NCBI GenBank assembly: GCA_000242935.3 | Contig: CP007053.1 | Location: 186,001 to 250,000, forward strand | DNA: 64,000 bases | Direction of reading: 5' to 3' | Source: Opitutaceae bacterium TAV5 | GTDB lineage: Bacteria; Verrucomicrobiota; Verrucomicrobiia; Opitutales; Opitutaceae | Shown: positions 55,737 to 64,000 of the stretch, piece by piece | Position numbering within the stretch: the first letter of the stretch is position 1 | How the letters are laid out: each line of letters starts with the position of its first letter | Program-made: the position numbers and the translations under genes | Notes under the pieces: generated by a model | What the model saw: only the letters and a program-made list of their open reading frames with translations | Database searches by the model: none | What the model was told of the DNA's origin: nothing

Positions 55737-57608
55737 TTACATCCTCCCCAGCCGCCAGGCCAGCGGAGTCTGGCCGAATCTCTTTTTGAAGGCCACGATG
55801 AACGTCCCCGCCGAGGCGAACTGCGCGCGTTGCGCGACCTCCGCCACCGACATCCGCGTATGCTGCAAATCAAGCGCGGCCTGCGCCAGCCGATTCCTCC
55901 GCACGATCTGGGCCGGAGTCCCATTGCTCCACTGCCCTCGTAACTTCCGACTCGTATGCTCGCGCGAGTAACCGATCTGCGCCGCATAGCCGCTGATCGT
56001 CTTGATGCGCCGGAAAAACGACCGTGACAGCAGCCTCCGCAAATCCGGCAACGCCTCCGCAATACCTGCCCCCCCTTCCCCTTCATCCATCCGCGCGCCT
56101 CCGTTCCCATCTATAACCGGTTTTTGGATACACAAAAAGCGCCACCACTCCGCCAGCCACTCGAACGCCGCCCGCGATCCCTCCACCGATGGCTCTCCGC
56201 GATGCGCACTCCAATAATCCACCCACTCCCGGGCCAGACGCACCACGCGTGACGACAACGGAACCCTCGCCACCCAGCCATGCGCCGCCCCGAGCGCCAT
56301 CAACGCCTCCACGCCCCATTCCCCTCGCACCTTGATCCAGAGGCGCCGCCACGAGCCACCCTCCCGTGTCACCAGACGCCCGTTGAGCGGTTGCGGATAC
56401 ACCAGTACGATCCCCGGATGCAACGTCAGCGAATGCCCGCCGCACTCGAACACCGCCTCGCCCTCCAGCGTCAGCACCCAGTGCACCGCATTCGAAATCG
56501 TGTTGATCGCCAGATCGTAGGGATGCGGGTAGGTGACATCCGACACCCCGCCATCGAACTGAAAATACGGTCCGCTCCACACCGCCGCCGCCACCGTCGT
56601 CTCGCCGCCGCCGGACGTGGCAATCGGTTCCGCGTTCCTTTTCCCCCGCCCGGCCTCGCCCCCCGGCAAATCCATCGGCGAACCTGACGCCACCAGAAAC
56701 CGCGGCACCGGCTTTCCGCGCGCCTGCGCCGGCGTGATCCCGCACGCTCGCCTGAACGCGGTCACAAACGACGAGGCCGAGCCGAATCCGCACCGCCAGC
56801 CCGCCTCCGCCACGGCCGACGAAGTCGTGTTCAGCAACGTCCAAGCGTGCCTGTAACGCAGCTCGTGCAACACCTCGCCGGCCGGCCGGCGCCACGCATG
56901 CCGCAATCGCCCGGCCAAGTAGGCGGGCGAACACCCCAGATGCGTCGCCAGCGCCTTGACCGAATAACCATGCGCCGCGCATTCCGGCAACAAATGGTCG
57001 ATCCGCCCGCGCAGCAAATCCCGCAGATGCACCTGCCGCTCCTCCAGCGCCTCGTGCAACGCTGTCAACCATGCGAACACCTGCTTCGACATCATCTCGC
57101 GCGTTTCCCCGACCTCCGACGCCCGCTCCAAGGCCCGCGCAGCGCGCAGCGCCGTTCCGTCCGTTGGCAGCCGCACCACCCGACCGAAGTTTCGCGCCAG
57201 GAACCCGGCATACTCCGCCGCCAGCGGCGGCGCGAAAGCGAACTCCAGCACCACCGGCGAATCGCCTCCGTCCTTCATCCCCGCCCTCCAGCGCACCACC
57301 GGAGCGATCCCGTCCGCCGTTCCCCCTCCCGCCGGAGCCCACACCGTACCGGTTTCCAGCCGCATCACTCCGGCCGTCGTCTCCACCTCGGCGTTGCCCC
57401 GCAGGCAGATTACATGCCGGGTCGTCGCGTCGCCCAACTGCAGCCGCCCGCCCTCCTTCCCCCCCGCGGCAATCTCGTGCCGACGCCATCCGGCAAGCGA
57501 AAACAGCACGCGCCCCGCCGCCGATTCCAGTGCGGCCGGATCAATCCCCGTCCGCGATGCGACACGTTTCCGGCCTCCTTTCCGCAATGTTTTCCGCTTT
57601 GGGTTCAT
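55737..57608 (-). CDS. Tandem AraC-type regulator (two complete sensor-HTH units fused)
   Basis: 623 residues. Two full AraC units in one chain. First unit: cupin-like sensor (residues about 30-150) and an AraC HTH (about 205-300: SVKALATHLGCSPAYLAGRL, AEAGWRCGFGSASSFVTAFR, RACGITPAQARGK). A Gly/Ser linker (about 305-345). Second unit: sensor (about 345-520, EGEAVFECGGHSLTLHPGI, VYPQPLNGRLV) and HTH (about 530-623: ISGYAAQIGYSREHTSRKL, AEVAQRAQFASAGTFIVAF, KKRFGQTPLAWRLGRM). Classical AraC proteins dimerise; this one carries both halves covalently and may read two sugars. Divergent from the fourth module. Confidence 0.85.
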   Translation of the reverse strand: MNPKRKTLRKGGRKRVASRTGIDPAALESAAGRVLFSLAGWRRHEIAAGGKEGGRLQLGDATTRHVICLRGNAEVETTAGVMRLETGTVWAPAGGGTADGIAPVVRWRAGMKDGGDSPVVLEFAFAPPLAAEYAGFLARNFGRVVRLPTDGTALRAARALERASEVGETREMMSKQVFAWLTALHEALEERQVHLRDLLRGRIDHLLPECAAHGYSVKALATHLGCSPAYLAGRLRHAWRRPAGEVLHELRYRHAWTLLNTTSSAVAEAGWRCGFGSASSFVTAFRRACGITPAQARGKPVPRFLVASGSPMDLPGGEAGRGKRNAEPIATSGGGETTVAAAVWSGPYFQFDGGVSDVTYPHPYDLAINTISNAVHWVLTLEGEAVFECGGHSLTLHPGIVLVYPQPLNGRLVTREGGSWRRLWIKVRGEWGVEALMALGAAHGWVARVPLSSRVVRLAREWVDYWSAHRGEPSVEGSRAAFEWLAEWWRFLCIQKPVIDGNGGARMDEGEGGAGIAEALPDLRRLLSRSFFRRIKTISGYAAQIGYSREHTSRKLRGQWSNGTPAQIVRRNRLAQAALDLQHTRMSVAEVAQRAQFASAGTFIVAFKKRFGQTPLAWRLGRM

Positions 57609-57688
57609 GCGTCTTGCATATCACAAAATACGAATTTTTCACGCAAACGTAAATTGGCGCAAAGCCCCCGGTGCGCTATTCTGGCCCC

Positions 57689-58468
57689 ATGATGTTATCC
57701 GCCCCGGCCTCTTCACCACAGCCCCCGCCCCCGGCTGACTCCCGCTCCCGCCTCACCGTGAGGCGCGGTTTCACCCTGATCGAGCTTCTCACCGTGATCG
57801 CCATCATCGGCATCCTCGCCGGCATCCTCATCCCGACCGTCGGCCGCGTGCGCGAGACGGCGCGCTCCGCGCAATGCACCTCCAACCTCCGCCAGTTGCA
57901 GGCCGCCGCCCTCCTCTGGATCAACGACAACCGCGACCAGATGCCCAACGCCAAGGCATGGTGCCGCAACGAGGTTTCCACCGACCCCGCGTATCCGTAT
58001 CAGATCAGCCCTTACCTCAATTTCAGGGTGCAGAAAAATATCGACTGGACCAGCGCTCCTTCACCGATGAAATGTGAAACAGGATACGTAAAAAACCCGC
58101 CCTCCTCCTCCGTTCATTTCGGCCGCACCTACGGCATCAACGCCTGGGCCACCGCCACCAACATGGACGGGACCGACATCAAAATCCGCAATCCCGCCCA
58201 AGGCTACGCGGTCCGGTTCTCCGCTATTCCGCATCCCTCCCGGATGGTCTTTTTTCTCGACGGAGCCGTTGACTCCGGCGGAGGCACCTACCTGACCAAC
58301 CTCAACGCCAGCCAGGTTCCGGACAGCGCAACGCCTCCCCTCCAGTATGTCCACCGGGACTCCATCAACGTCGTCTTCATCGACGGCCACGTGCAGCGCA
58401 TCACCAAGGCCGACATGCAGGCCAGCCACAACGACGACCTCACCGCCTTCTGGCGGTTCGACCAATAA
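57689..58468 (+). CDS. Pseudopilin-like protein with prepilin N-terminus (module 4)
   Basis: 259 residues from 57689 (or 57671). Prepilin signature [22 protein letters not shown] with Gly-1, Phe+1, Glu+5; leader Pro/Ser-rich. Tail [17 protein letters not shown] with exact H-X9-DG spacing. [15 protein letters not shown] segment and a further cysteine lie in the head. The first gene of module 4, 60 bases from the PEP-CTERM gene. Same family as 20283, 30423 and 49598. Confidence 0.87.
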   Translation: MMLSAPASSPQPPPPADSRSRLTVRRGFTLIELLTVIAIIGILAGILIPTVGRVRETARSAQCTSNLRQLQAAALLWINDNRDQMPNAKAWCRNEVSTDPAYPYQISPYLNFRVQKNIDWTSAPSPMKCETGYVKNPPSSSVHFGRTYGINAWATATNMDGTDIKIRNPAQGYAVRFSAIPHPSRMVFFLDGAVDSGGGTYLTNLNASQVPDSATPPLQYVHRDSINVVFIDGHVQRITKADMQASHNDDLTAFWRFDQ

Positions 58469-58527
58469 CGCGCTCCGCCTCCTCGCCCCGGTTCGTTCTC
58501 CACTCCCGCTGCCAGTCAAAAACAACC

Positions 58528-59340
58528 ATGAAAACCAAAAACAGCCTCCTTCTCGCCACCGCCCTGCTCGCTCTCGGTTCCGCCGTCCCGCTCGCCGCGC
58601 AGGTCTCGTTCACGGGAACGCTCTACGAGCAAAACTTCGACACCCTTCCCGCGCAGGCCAGCGGCACCCTCACCTGGACCTTGGCCAACAACAGCACCCT
58701 CCCCGGCTGGTATTCCACCGAAGGCGCCGCCGACAGCGCCCGCGCCAGTTCCGGTTCACGCAGTGGCGGCACACTCTACAGCTTCGGCGCCAACAACAGC
58801 GCCGACCGCGCCCTCGGCCTCTTCGCCGGCAACGGATATGCCTCCGGCCATACCGCATACCTCGGCCTCCAGCTCATCAATAACACCGGAGACACCATCA
58901 ATTCCGTGACGCTCTCCTTCGACGTCGAACAATGGCGCTACCACACGTATGCCACCACGTGGGATTTTTCCTGGCTTGTGGCATCCAGCAGCGGCGACCA
59001 GTTGACCGCCTCCGGCTACACAGCCGACGAACGCGGCAACGCGGTGTCACTTCATGTCTCTGGAGACGAAGGTTTCTCCTCCAGTGGCGGTCTCCCCAAT
59101 GGCGGTGGCAATGGCATCGGAAACTACACCTCCGTCAGCATCACCCTCACCAACATCAACTGGCAGGCCGGCGAATACCTCTGGCTACGCTGGGGCAGCA
59201 ACCAGGTCAACGACGCCGCCGGACTCGGCCTCGACAACGTCAGGCTGACGGCCACGCAAATTCCGGAACCGGGTTTGGTCGCACTTTTACTCGGAGCCAC
59301 CGCTCTGGTTCCGGTTATCGTTTCCCGCCGCAAAAAATAA
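58528..59340 (+). CDS. PEP-CTERM sorted surface protein (module 4)
   Basis: 270 residues. Signal peptide (SLLLATALLALGSAVPLAAQ), a laminin-G-like body (EQNFDTLPAQASGTLTWTLA, VTLSFDVEQWRYH, YLWLRWGSNQVNDAAGLGLD) and a C-terminal sorting tag IPEPGLVALLLGATALVPVI then VSRRKK. Among the four, this one has the clearest tag. Exosortase-dependent surface display predicted. It follows the pseudopilin and precedes the beta-helix enzyme by 8 bases. Confidence 0.91.
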   Translation: MKTKNSLLLATALLALGSAVPLAAQVSFTGTLYEQNFDTLPAQASGTLTWTLANNSTLPGWYSTEGAADSARASSGSRSGGTLYSFGANNSADRALGLFAGNGYASGHTAYLGLQLINNTGDTINSVTLSFDVEQWRYHTYATTWDFSWLVASSSGDQLTASGYTADERGNAVSLHVSGDEGFSSSGGLPNGGGNGIGNYTSVSITLTNINWQAGEYLWLRWGSNQVNDAAGLGLDNVRLTATQIPEPGLVALLLGATALVPVIVSRRKK

Positions 59341-59348
59341 CCGGCTCC

Positions 59349-60992
59349 ATGCGCCTTCCTCCCGCCCTCCGCTCATGCGCGATTCCTTTCGCCATCGCCC
59401 TTGCCGCCACGCCTGCCGCCCTGTTCGCCAGCGCCGAACCCTGGCAGTCCGAACTCGTCCGTGTCGCCCCTGACGGCGCGCTCGCATACCCGGCGGACAC
59501 CGAGGGCAACCGCATCCCCGATTTCAGCCATGCCGGTTATCGCGGCGGCGGCGTGCCCCTCCCCGAGGTGCCCGTCGTCCGCACCCTCGCACCCGTTTCA
59601 GGTGACAACACTGCACGCCTTCAGGCCGCGCTCGACGCCATCGGCGCGCTTCCTCTCGATCCCCGTACCCGGTTGCGCGGCGCGCTCCACCTCTCCCCCG
59701 GCATTTACGAGATCAGCGACACCCTTTTTATCCGCCACAGCGGCGTTGCCCTTCTCGGCTCCGGTCGGGGCGACGACCCGGCGCGCGATACTATTCTCCG
59801 CCGCACCGGCACCCGCACCGGCACCCGCACCACGCCGGTCATCCAGGCCGGAGGACGCGGCCCCAACGACCGTTTCGCCACCGCTGTTCCGGGCACCCGC
59901 ACCGCCATCACCACGCCGCGCGTCACCGTTGGCTCGCGCACCTTCGAAGTCGCCGACGCCACCCCCTTCTCCCCCGGCGACACCGTTGTCGTCGAACACC
60001 CTGAAACTGAAAAATGGATACAGGCCCTCGATGGCGGCGGCACCGCCTCCGACCCCGCCTGGCGGGTGGACGACAAAGACAACCCCGCCGGCATGTCCAT
60101 CCGCTACCTGCGCCGGATCGTGCGCATCGACGACAATCGCATCACCATCGACGCCCCCGTCTTCAACCACCTCGACCGCTCGCTCTCCCAATGCACGCTC
60201 TATCGCTACGACCCCGCCCCGCTCCTCACCGACATCGGCGTTTCCAGCCTCCGTATCGACATCCAGACCGCAGGCCCCGAAGCCGAGACACACGCCTGGG
60301 ACGGCATCGTCTTTCGCCAGGCCGCCGACTGCTGGGTGCGCGACGTCACCGTGCTCCACTTTGTCGCCGCCGGCATTAAATTCGGCGAAGGCTTCGTGCG
60401 CGGCACCGCCCTCGATTGCAACGCCCTCGAACCGCACGGCCTGATCAAAGGCAAACGCCGCTACAATTTCGCCACCCACCGAGGCGCGCAACTCGTCCTT
60501 TTCGAACGCTGCCATGCCACCGACGCCCGGCACGCCTTCATCAGCAACGGTTCCACGCTCGACTCCGGCATCGTCGTTCTCGATTGCACCAACGACCGCT
60601 CCTACGGCCCCTCCGAAGCCCACCGCCGCTGGTCGCAAGGCCTCCTCTTCGACAACCTCACGACTACCAACCCCCGTCCCCAATCCGCCCAGACCGGAAT
60701 CCTCGGACTCTATTGCCGCGGCGACTGGGGCGACGCCCATGGCTGGGCCGCCGCGCATTCCGTCGCCTGGCGCTGCGACACCGCCGACGCCCGCATCATC
60801 ATCCAGAAGCCGCCCACCGCCCAGAATTACGCCATCGGTTGCTCCGGCAAAATGCAGGGCAAAGTTTTTTTCCAACATCCGCCCGGCCACATCGAAGGCA
60901 CCGGCCGTCCCGGCCTCGTCCCCCGCTCCCTCTATCGCGCCCAACTCGCCCAACGCCTGAAAACGGAAACGCAGCCACCATCTCAACCATGA
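59349..60992 (+). CDS. Secreted right-handed beta-helix protein, pectin-lyase-like
   Basis: 547 residues. Signal peptide (RSCAIPFAIALAATPAALFA) and a right-handed parallel beta-helix fold (DNTARLQAALDAIGALPLDP, LRGALHLSPGIYEISDTLFI, GVALLGSGRGDDPARDTILR; later VRDVTVLHFVAAGIKFGEGF). This is the pectate-lyase/GH28-like superfamily, often acting on uronate or rhamnogalacturonan polymers. Catalytic residues cannot be named with confidence. Overlaps the GH105-like gene by 4 bases, which fits a lyase-plus-unsaturated-sugar hydrolase pair. Confidence 0.75.
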   Translation: MRLPPALRSCAIPFAIALAATPAALFASAEPWQSELVRVAPDGALAYPADTEGNRIPDFSHAGYRGGGVPLPEVPVVRTLAPVSGDNTARLQAALDAIGALPLDPRTRLRGALHLSPGIYEISDTLFIRHSGVALLGSGRGDDPARDTILRRTGTRTGTRTTPVIQAGGRGPNDRFATAVPGTRTAITTPRVTVGSRTFEVADATPFSPGDTVVVEHPETEKWIQALDGGGTASDPAWRVDDKDNPAGMSIRYLRRIVRIDDNRITIDAPVFNHLDRSLSQCTLYRYDPAPLLTDIGVSSLRIDIQTAGPEAETHAWDGIVFRQAADCWVRDVTVLHFVAAGIKFGEGFVRGTALDCNALEPHGLIKGKRRYNFATHRGAQLVLFERCHATDARHAFISNGSTLDSGIVVLDCTNDRSYGPSEAHRRWSQGLLFDNLTTTNPRPQSAQTGILGLYCRGDWGDAHGWAAAHSVAWRCDTADARIIIQKPPTAQNYAIGCSGKMQGKVFFQHPPGHIEGTGRPGLVPRSLYRAQLAQRLKTETQPPSQP

Positions 60993-62110
60993 CCACGACC
61001 ATGTTCACCGCTTCATCTGGCCGCCCGGCCTCCGTCGCTGATGCCTCCGTTGACACACCTGCGGTTGTTTTCGACCCCGCCGACATCGCGGAGCGGGCGT
61101 TCCACCGCCACGTCGAGTTGCATTCACTTGCCCACTACACCGGCATCCTCTCCCTGCACGGCCTGGCCCGGCTCGCCTTCGCCGTATCGGAACCCGCCGA
61201 ACGCGCCCGCCTGCTCGCTCTTGCCACCACGCACCTGACGCCGTTCCTCGAAGGCGCCCATGTCTTCGATTGCAATTTCCCCAACTACCTCTGCGGCGGC
61301 AACGCCTCCGCCTTCCTCTGGTGGCAGGGATGCCTGCCTCAGGCCGAGGCCTCCCTCTTCGAGTCCCACGTGGAGCAAATCATGCAAACGGCCCCGCGCG
61401 ATCCGCACGGCCTGCTCTGCCATCCCATCGACCCGCACCTGGGCCGCATTTTTATCGACATCGCCTTTGCCATCACCCCGTTCCTCCTCTTCTGCGGACG
61501 CGCCCTCGATCGCGACGACCTCATCCGCGAAGCGTGGCGACAGACCCGTGGCTACGTGGAACGCCTGCGCAACCCCGCCAACGGCCTGCTCCACCAGGCG
61601 ATCAACTTTCGCGGTCCCGGTCACTGCACGCAGGATCACTGGAGCCGCGGTAACGGCTGGGGTCTGCTGGCGCTGGCCGAACTCGTCGAACATCTGCCCG
61701 AAGGCCACGCCTCCCGTCCCGATGCGGAAGCGATGTTTGTGGCGCTGGCCGACGCCTGCGCCCGCGCGCAGGACAGCGACGGCATGTGGCATCAGGATCT
61801 CACCGACACGACTTCCTATGTGGAGACATCCGGCAGCGGCCTCATCCTCTTTGCCATCGGCGTGGGACTGGAGCGCGGCCTGCTCGGCGCGTTCCATCGC
61901 GCTGTATTCGAAAAAGGACTGCATGCATACCTGGCTTACATCGCCCTCGACGGCTCGGTGCACAACACCTGCCGCGGCTGCCTCTGCGCTGGGGATGGTT
62001 CGAAACAGGCCTACATGGAACGCTGGCACCAGCTCAACGACTGGCACGCCTTCGGCCCCGTCATCCTCGCCTTTGGCCAGGCCGCCCGGCTCGGGGTAGA
62101 GCTGCCCTGA
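60989..62110 (+). CDS. GH88/GH105-like unsaturated glycuronyl hydrolase
   Basis: 373 residues, no signal peptide. Alpha/alpha-barrel enzyme: YTGILSLHGLARLAF, FLWWQGCLPQAEASLFESH, DPHGLLCHPIDPHLGRIFID, the conserved GHCTQDHWSRGNGWGLLALA and DSDGMWHQDLTDTTSYVETS (Asp). These match the GH105 rhamnogalacturonyl/GH88 glucuronyl hydrolases that hydrate the unsaturated ends made by polysaccharide lyases. The ATG overlaps the stop of the beta-helix gene. Cytoplasmic or periplasmic; it likely handles products of the beta-helix enzyme. Confidence 0.85.
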   Translation: MTTTMFTASSGRPASVADASVDTPAVVFDPADIAERAFHRHVELHSLAHYTGILSLHGLARLAFAVSEPAERARLLALATTHLTPFLEGAHVFDCNFPNYLCGGNASAFLWWQGCLPQAEASLFESHVEQIMQTAPRDPHGLLCHPIDPHLGRIFIDIAFAITPFLLFCGRALDRDDLIREAWRQTRGYVERLRNPANGLLHQAINFRGPGHCTQDHWSRGNGWGLLALAELVEHLPEGHASRPDAEAMFVALADACARAQDSDGMWHQDLTDTTSYVETSGSGLILFAIGVGLERGLLGAFHRAVFEKGLHAYLAYIALDGSVHNTCRGCLCAGDGSKQAYMERWHQLNDWHAFGPVILAFGQAARLGVELP

Positions 62111-62233
62111 AGCCGGTTCGGAAACCGGTCCTCCGGGTGCGACCCGGATACATACCGGCGAAAACCGGTCCCCCCCTCCCTTCCGGTTTGTGTTCACGCA
62201 TCCTTCGTCTACCGTTGCGGCCTTTCGCAGGCC

Positions 62234-63349
62234 ATGAACGTCCAACCGCTTTTTCAACCCTTCCGCACAAAATCCCTCCGGCTCAGGAACCGCATCGTCA
62301 TGGCACCCATGACGCGTTCGTTCGCCCCCGGCGGCGTGCTCTCGCCGGAGGTCGCCGGCTACTACACCCGCCGCGCCGCCGCCGATGTCGGCCTGATCCT
62401 TTCGGAAGGCACCGTCGTCAACCGCACCGCCGCCTCGCTCAGCGACAACGTCCCCCATTTCCACGGCGAGAAAGCCCTCGCCGCCTGGAAAACCGTCATC
62501 GACAGCGTCCACGCCGCCGGCGGCACCATGGCGCCGCAACTCTGGCACATGGGCGCCGTTCGCGCTCCCGAGCCCGGCGGCAAAACACTCCCGCCCCAGG
62601 AAAGCCCCTCCGGCCTCGTCCCGCCGGATCACCGCGCCGGCGCCATCATGAGCGAGGCCGACATCGCCGACACCGTAGCGGCGTTCGCGCAAGCCGCCGC
62701 CGACGCGAAACGCCTCGGTTTCCAGGCCATCGAGATCCACGGCGCGCACGGCTACCTCATCGACCAGTTTTTCTGGTCCGTCACCAACCGGCGCACTGAC
62801 CGCTACGGCGGCGCCACCCTGCGCGAACGCAGCCGGTTCGCCACCGAAATCGTCCGCGCCATCCGCGCCGCGGTCGGACCCGACTTCGCGATCATCCTGC
62901 GCCTTTCGCAATGGAAGCAGCAGGACTATTCGGCAAAACTCGCCGCCACCCCGCAGGAGATGGAAACCTGGCTCACTCCGCTCGTCGCCGCCGGCGTGGA
63001 TATCCTGCACTGTTCGCAACGCCGTTTCCACGAACCCGAATTCCCCGATTCCGGCTCCGATCTCAATTTCGCCGGCTGGGCCAAAAAGCTCACCGGCGCG
63101 CCCACCATCACCGTCGGCTCGGTCGGACTTTCCGGCGAGTTCATTGCTTCGCTGCGGCAGGGAGAAGGCGCCAGCGCCAACCCGGGTTCGCTCGGCGAAC
63201 TCCTGCGGCGCTTCGAACGCGGCGATTTCGACCTCGTGGCCGTCGGCCGCCCGCTCCTCGCCGATCCCGAGTGGGTCCGCAAAATCCACCAAGGCCGCAC
63301 CGCCGAACTCCGCGCCTTCAGCAAGGACGACCTGCTCACCCTGAGCTGA
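62234..63349 (+). CDS. Old yellow enzyme family NADH:flavin oxidoreductase
   Basis: 371 residues. FMN-dependent TIM barrel: RIVMAPMTRSFAPGG near the N-terminus, MAPQLWHMGAVRAPEPG, the active-site His pair region in FQAIEIHGAHGYLIDQFFWS, TNRRTDRYGG, then the phosphate loop FDLVAVGRPLLADPEWVRK. Reduces activated alkenes; physiological substrate not deducible. Typical of the class with Thr/Cys near residue 28 (MAPMTRS). It follows the fourth module by about 120 bases and may be independent. Confidence 0.92.
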   Translation: MNVQPLFQPFRTKSLRLRNRIVMAPMTRSFAPGGVLSPEVAGYYTRRAAADVGLILSEGTVVNRTAASLSDNVPHFHGEKALAAWKTVIDSVHAAGGTMAPQLWHMGAVRAPEPGGKTLPPQESPSGLVPPDHRAGAIMSEADIADTVAAFAQAAADAKRLGFQAIEIHGAHGYLIDQFFWSVTNRRTDRYGGATLRERSRFATEIVRAIRAAVGPDFAIILRLSQWKQQDYSAKLAATPQEMETWLTPLVAAGVDILHCSQRRFHEPEFPDSGSDLNFAGWAKKLTGAPTITVGSVGLSGEFIASLRQGEGASANPGSLGELLRRFERGDFDLVAVGRPLLADPEWVRKIHQGRTAELRAFSKDDLLTLS

Positions 63350-63396
63350 CGTAGTCACGATCTAAATATATAACTGATGTTACGCGACGGAGGGAA

Positions 63397-63490
63397 AGTG
63401 GCGCGGGCGTCTCGCCCGCAGACGGCGCGGAGCGCCGCCCCGAGACAAGGCGGAGAGGCGCCTCCAGCAGATGCGGGCGAGACGCCCGCG
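63397..63490. repeat. REPIN-like inverted pair after the last gene
   Basis: AGTGGCGCGGGCGTCTCGCC at 63397 onward and an inverted copy GCGGGCGAGACGCCCGC at 63473-63489, with a GGCGCGGAGCGCC hairpin in the loop. Same family as the elements inside the mannosidase and heparinase-like genes; here it lies in non-coding sequence. Confidence 0.8.
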
Positions 63491-64000
63491 TCGGGTAAGC
63501 AATCAAGTTGTTGGTTTTAGCGGACTTGATTGATGGTTAATAAGTTAGACATGCAGAGAGAAGCAGGAAAATGCCGGGAAGTGAAGCTGAAAACATCATT
63601 TGAGGCAACTTTTCGGCAACCTTGCTGAGGGGGACCAAGGTTTGCCAGTCGCTTCTCTCTGTATCCATCAACTGAATACTTGGTATTATCTCCCTGAATT
63701 GGGGGAAATCGGTCTGTGTGGCAAGCCCTGTTTTTTATGGGTGAGATGTTTTCAAGAGTATTCATCGGGATGCGATGTCAGGCAGCGGAGTTCGCAAGTC
63801 ATCGGGGCGAACGGCGGCGGGGTCGTTGTGCATCGGGGCGAGCGGGGGCCAAGGCGTTGCCGTTCGCGGGATGCGGGATCGTGGCTGCGACCGGGAGCGG
63901 TTGCCGGTGGCGGCGGGGGGCGGATTTGGGCCTGCGGTGCGGGCTGGCGCGGGTGCTTTACCCGTAACGATGCCGGGGGAGAGAAGGCGCGGGGGCAAGC
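63491..64000. other. Non-coding or unassigned right end
   Basis: Bases 63500-63730 are AT-richer and hold an inverted repeat CAGAGAGAAGC (63554-63564) / GCTTCTCTCTG (63651-63661) with a small hairpin (CCTTG...CAAGG) inside. From 63775 a plus-strand frame stays open to the window edge (starting MSGSGVRKSSGRTAAG), rich in Gly, Arg and Ala; I cannot support it as a gene, and no family is apparent. It could be the 5' end of a gene that continues to the right. Confidence 0.35.

Noticed and set aside
63716-64000. Genes on either strand at the right edge
   Set aside because: Low-complexity Gly/Arg or Pro/Ala translations, no start signal or family; reported only as an unassigned region.

Overview
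The window is GC-rich bacterial chromosome. Gene content suggests a Verrucomicrobiota member, most likely a termite-gut type Opitutaceae. The basis is inference from the mix of PEP-CTERM proteins, single-gene pseudopilins with an H-X9-DG-like tail, many secreted glycosidases each with its own regulator, an anaerobe-type nifHDK set, and few Shine-Dalgarno sequences outside the left element.

Layout. (1) 1-6.9 kb: the right part of a lower-GC integrative element: a minus-strand operon of mostly unrecognised small genes (HD hydrolase, winged-helix replication-like protein, excisionase-like HTH) and a tyrosine integrase next to tRNA-Lys(TTT). (2) 7-15.4 kb: nth, mgtE, then a TPP-riboswitch-controlled thiamine operon thiC-thiS-(tenI-thiE fusion)-thiG-thiH. 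(3) 15.5-33.8 kb: two carbohydrate modules, one all on the minus strand (GntR/LacI regulator, heparinase-like lyase, LacI regulator, pseudopilin, PEP-CTERM protein, laminin-G-like protein, GH-A glycosidase) and one on the plus strand (GH38 alpha-mannosidase, pseudopilin, PEP-CTERM protein, GH39-like enzyme). (4) 33.8-41.8 kb: siderophore-interacting reductase, ThiF/MoeB-rhodanese, a UDP-sugar pyrophosphorylase, a REP-associated type transposase, then aroA (frameshifted at a run of 11 C), cmk and plsC. (5) 41.8-48.3 kb: draG divergent from nifH-nifD-nifK and a GNAT acetyltransferase. (6) 48.4-63.4 kb: two more carbohydrate modules, each an AraC-type regulator divergent from pseudopilin/PEP-CTERM/glycosidase genes, and an old yellow enzyme.

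Three threads stand out. First, the same cassette (regulator + one pseudopilin + one PEP-CTERM protein + one or more glycan enzymes) occurs four times and looks like a verrucomicrobial counterpart of a polysaccharide-utilisation locus; the coupling of pseudopilin to PEP-CTERM protein is functionally unexplained. Second, palindromic REP/REPIN-like elements are scattered through the window. Three of them lie inside open reading frames without breaking them (tenI-thiE, heparinase-like lyase, alpha-mannosidase), one sits between nifH and nifD and one after the last gene; a REP-type Y1 transposase gene is also present. Third, the nitrogenase genes are of the short-NifK, long-NifD type that normally carries nifI1-nifI2 between nifH and nifD. 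Here those genes are absent, a REPIN occupies the gap, and a DraG homologue lies next door, suggesting control by ADP-ribosylation instead of NifI proteins.

All calls come from reading the sequence and remembered family motifs; no database search was run.
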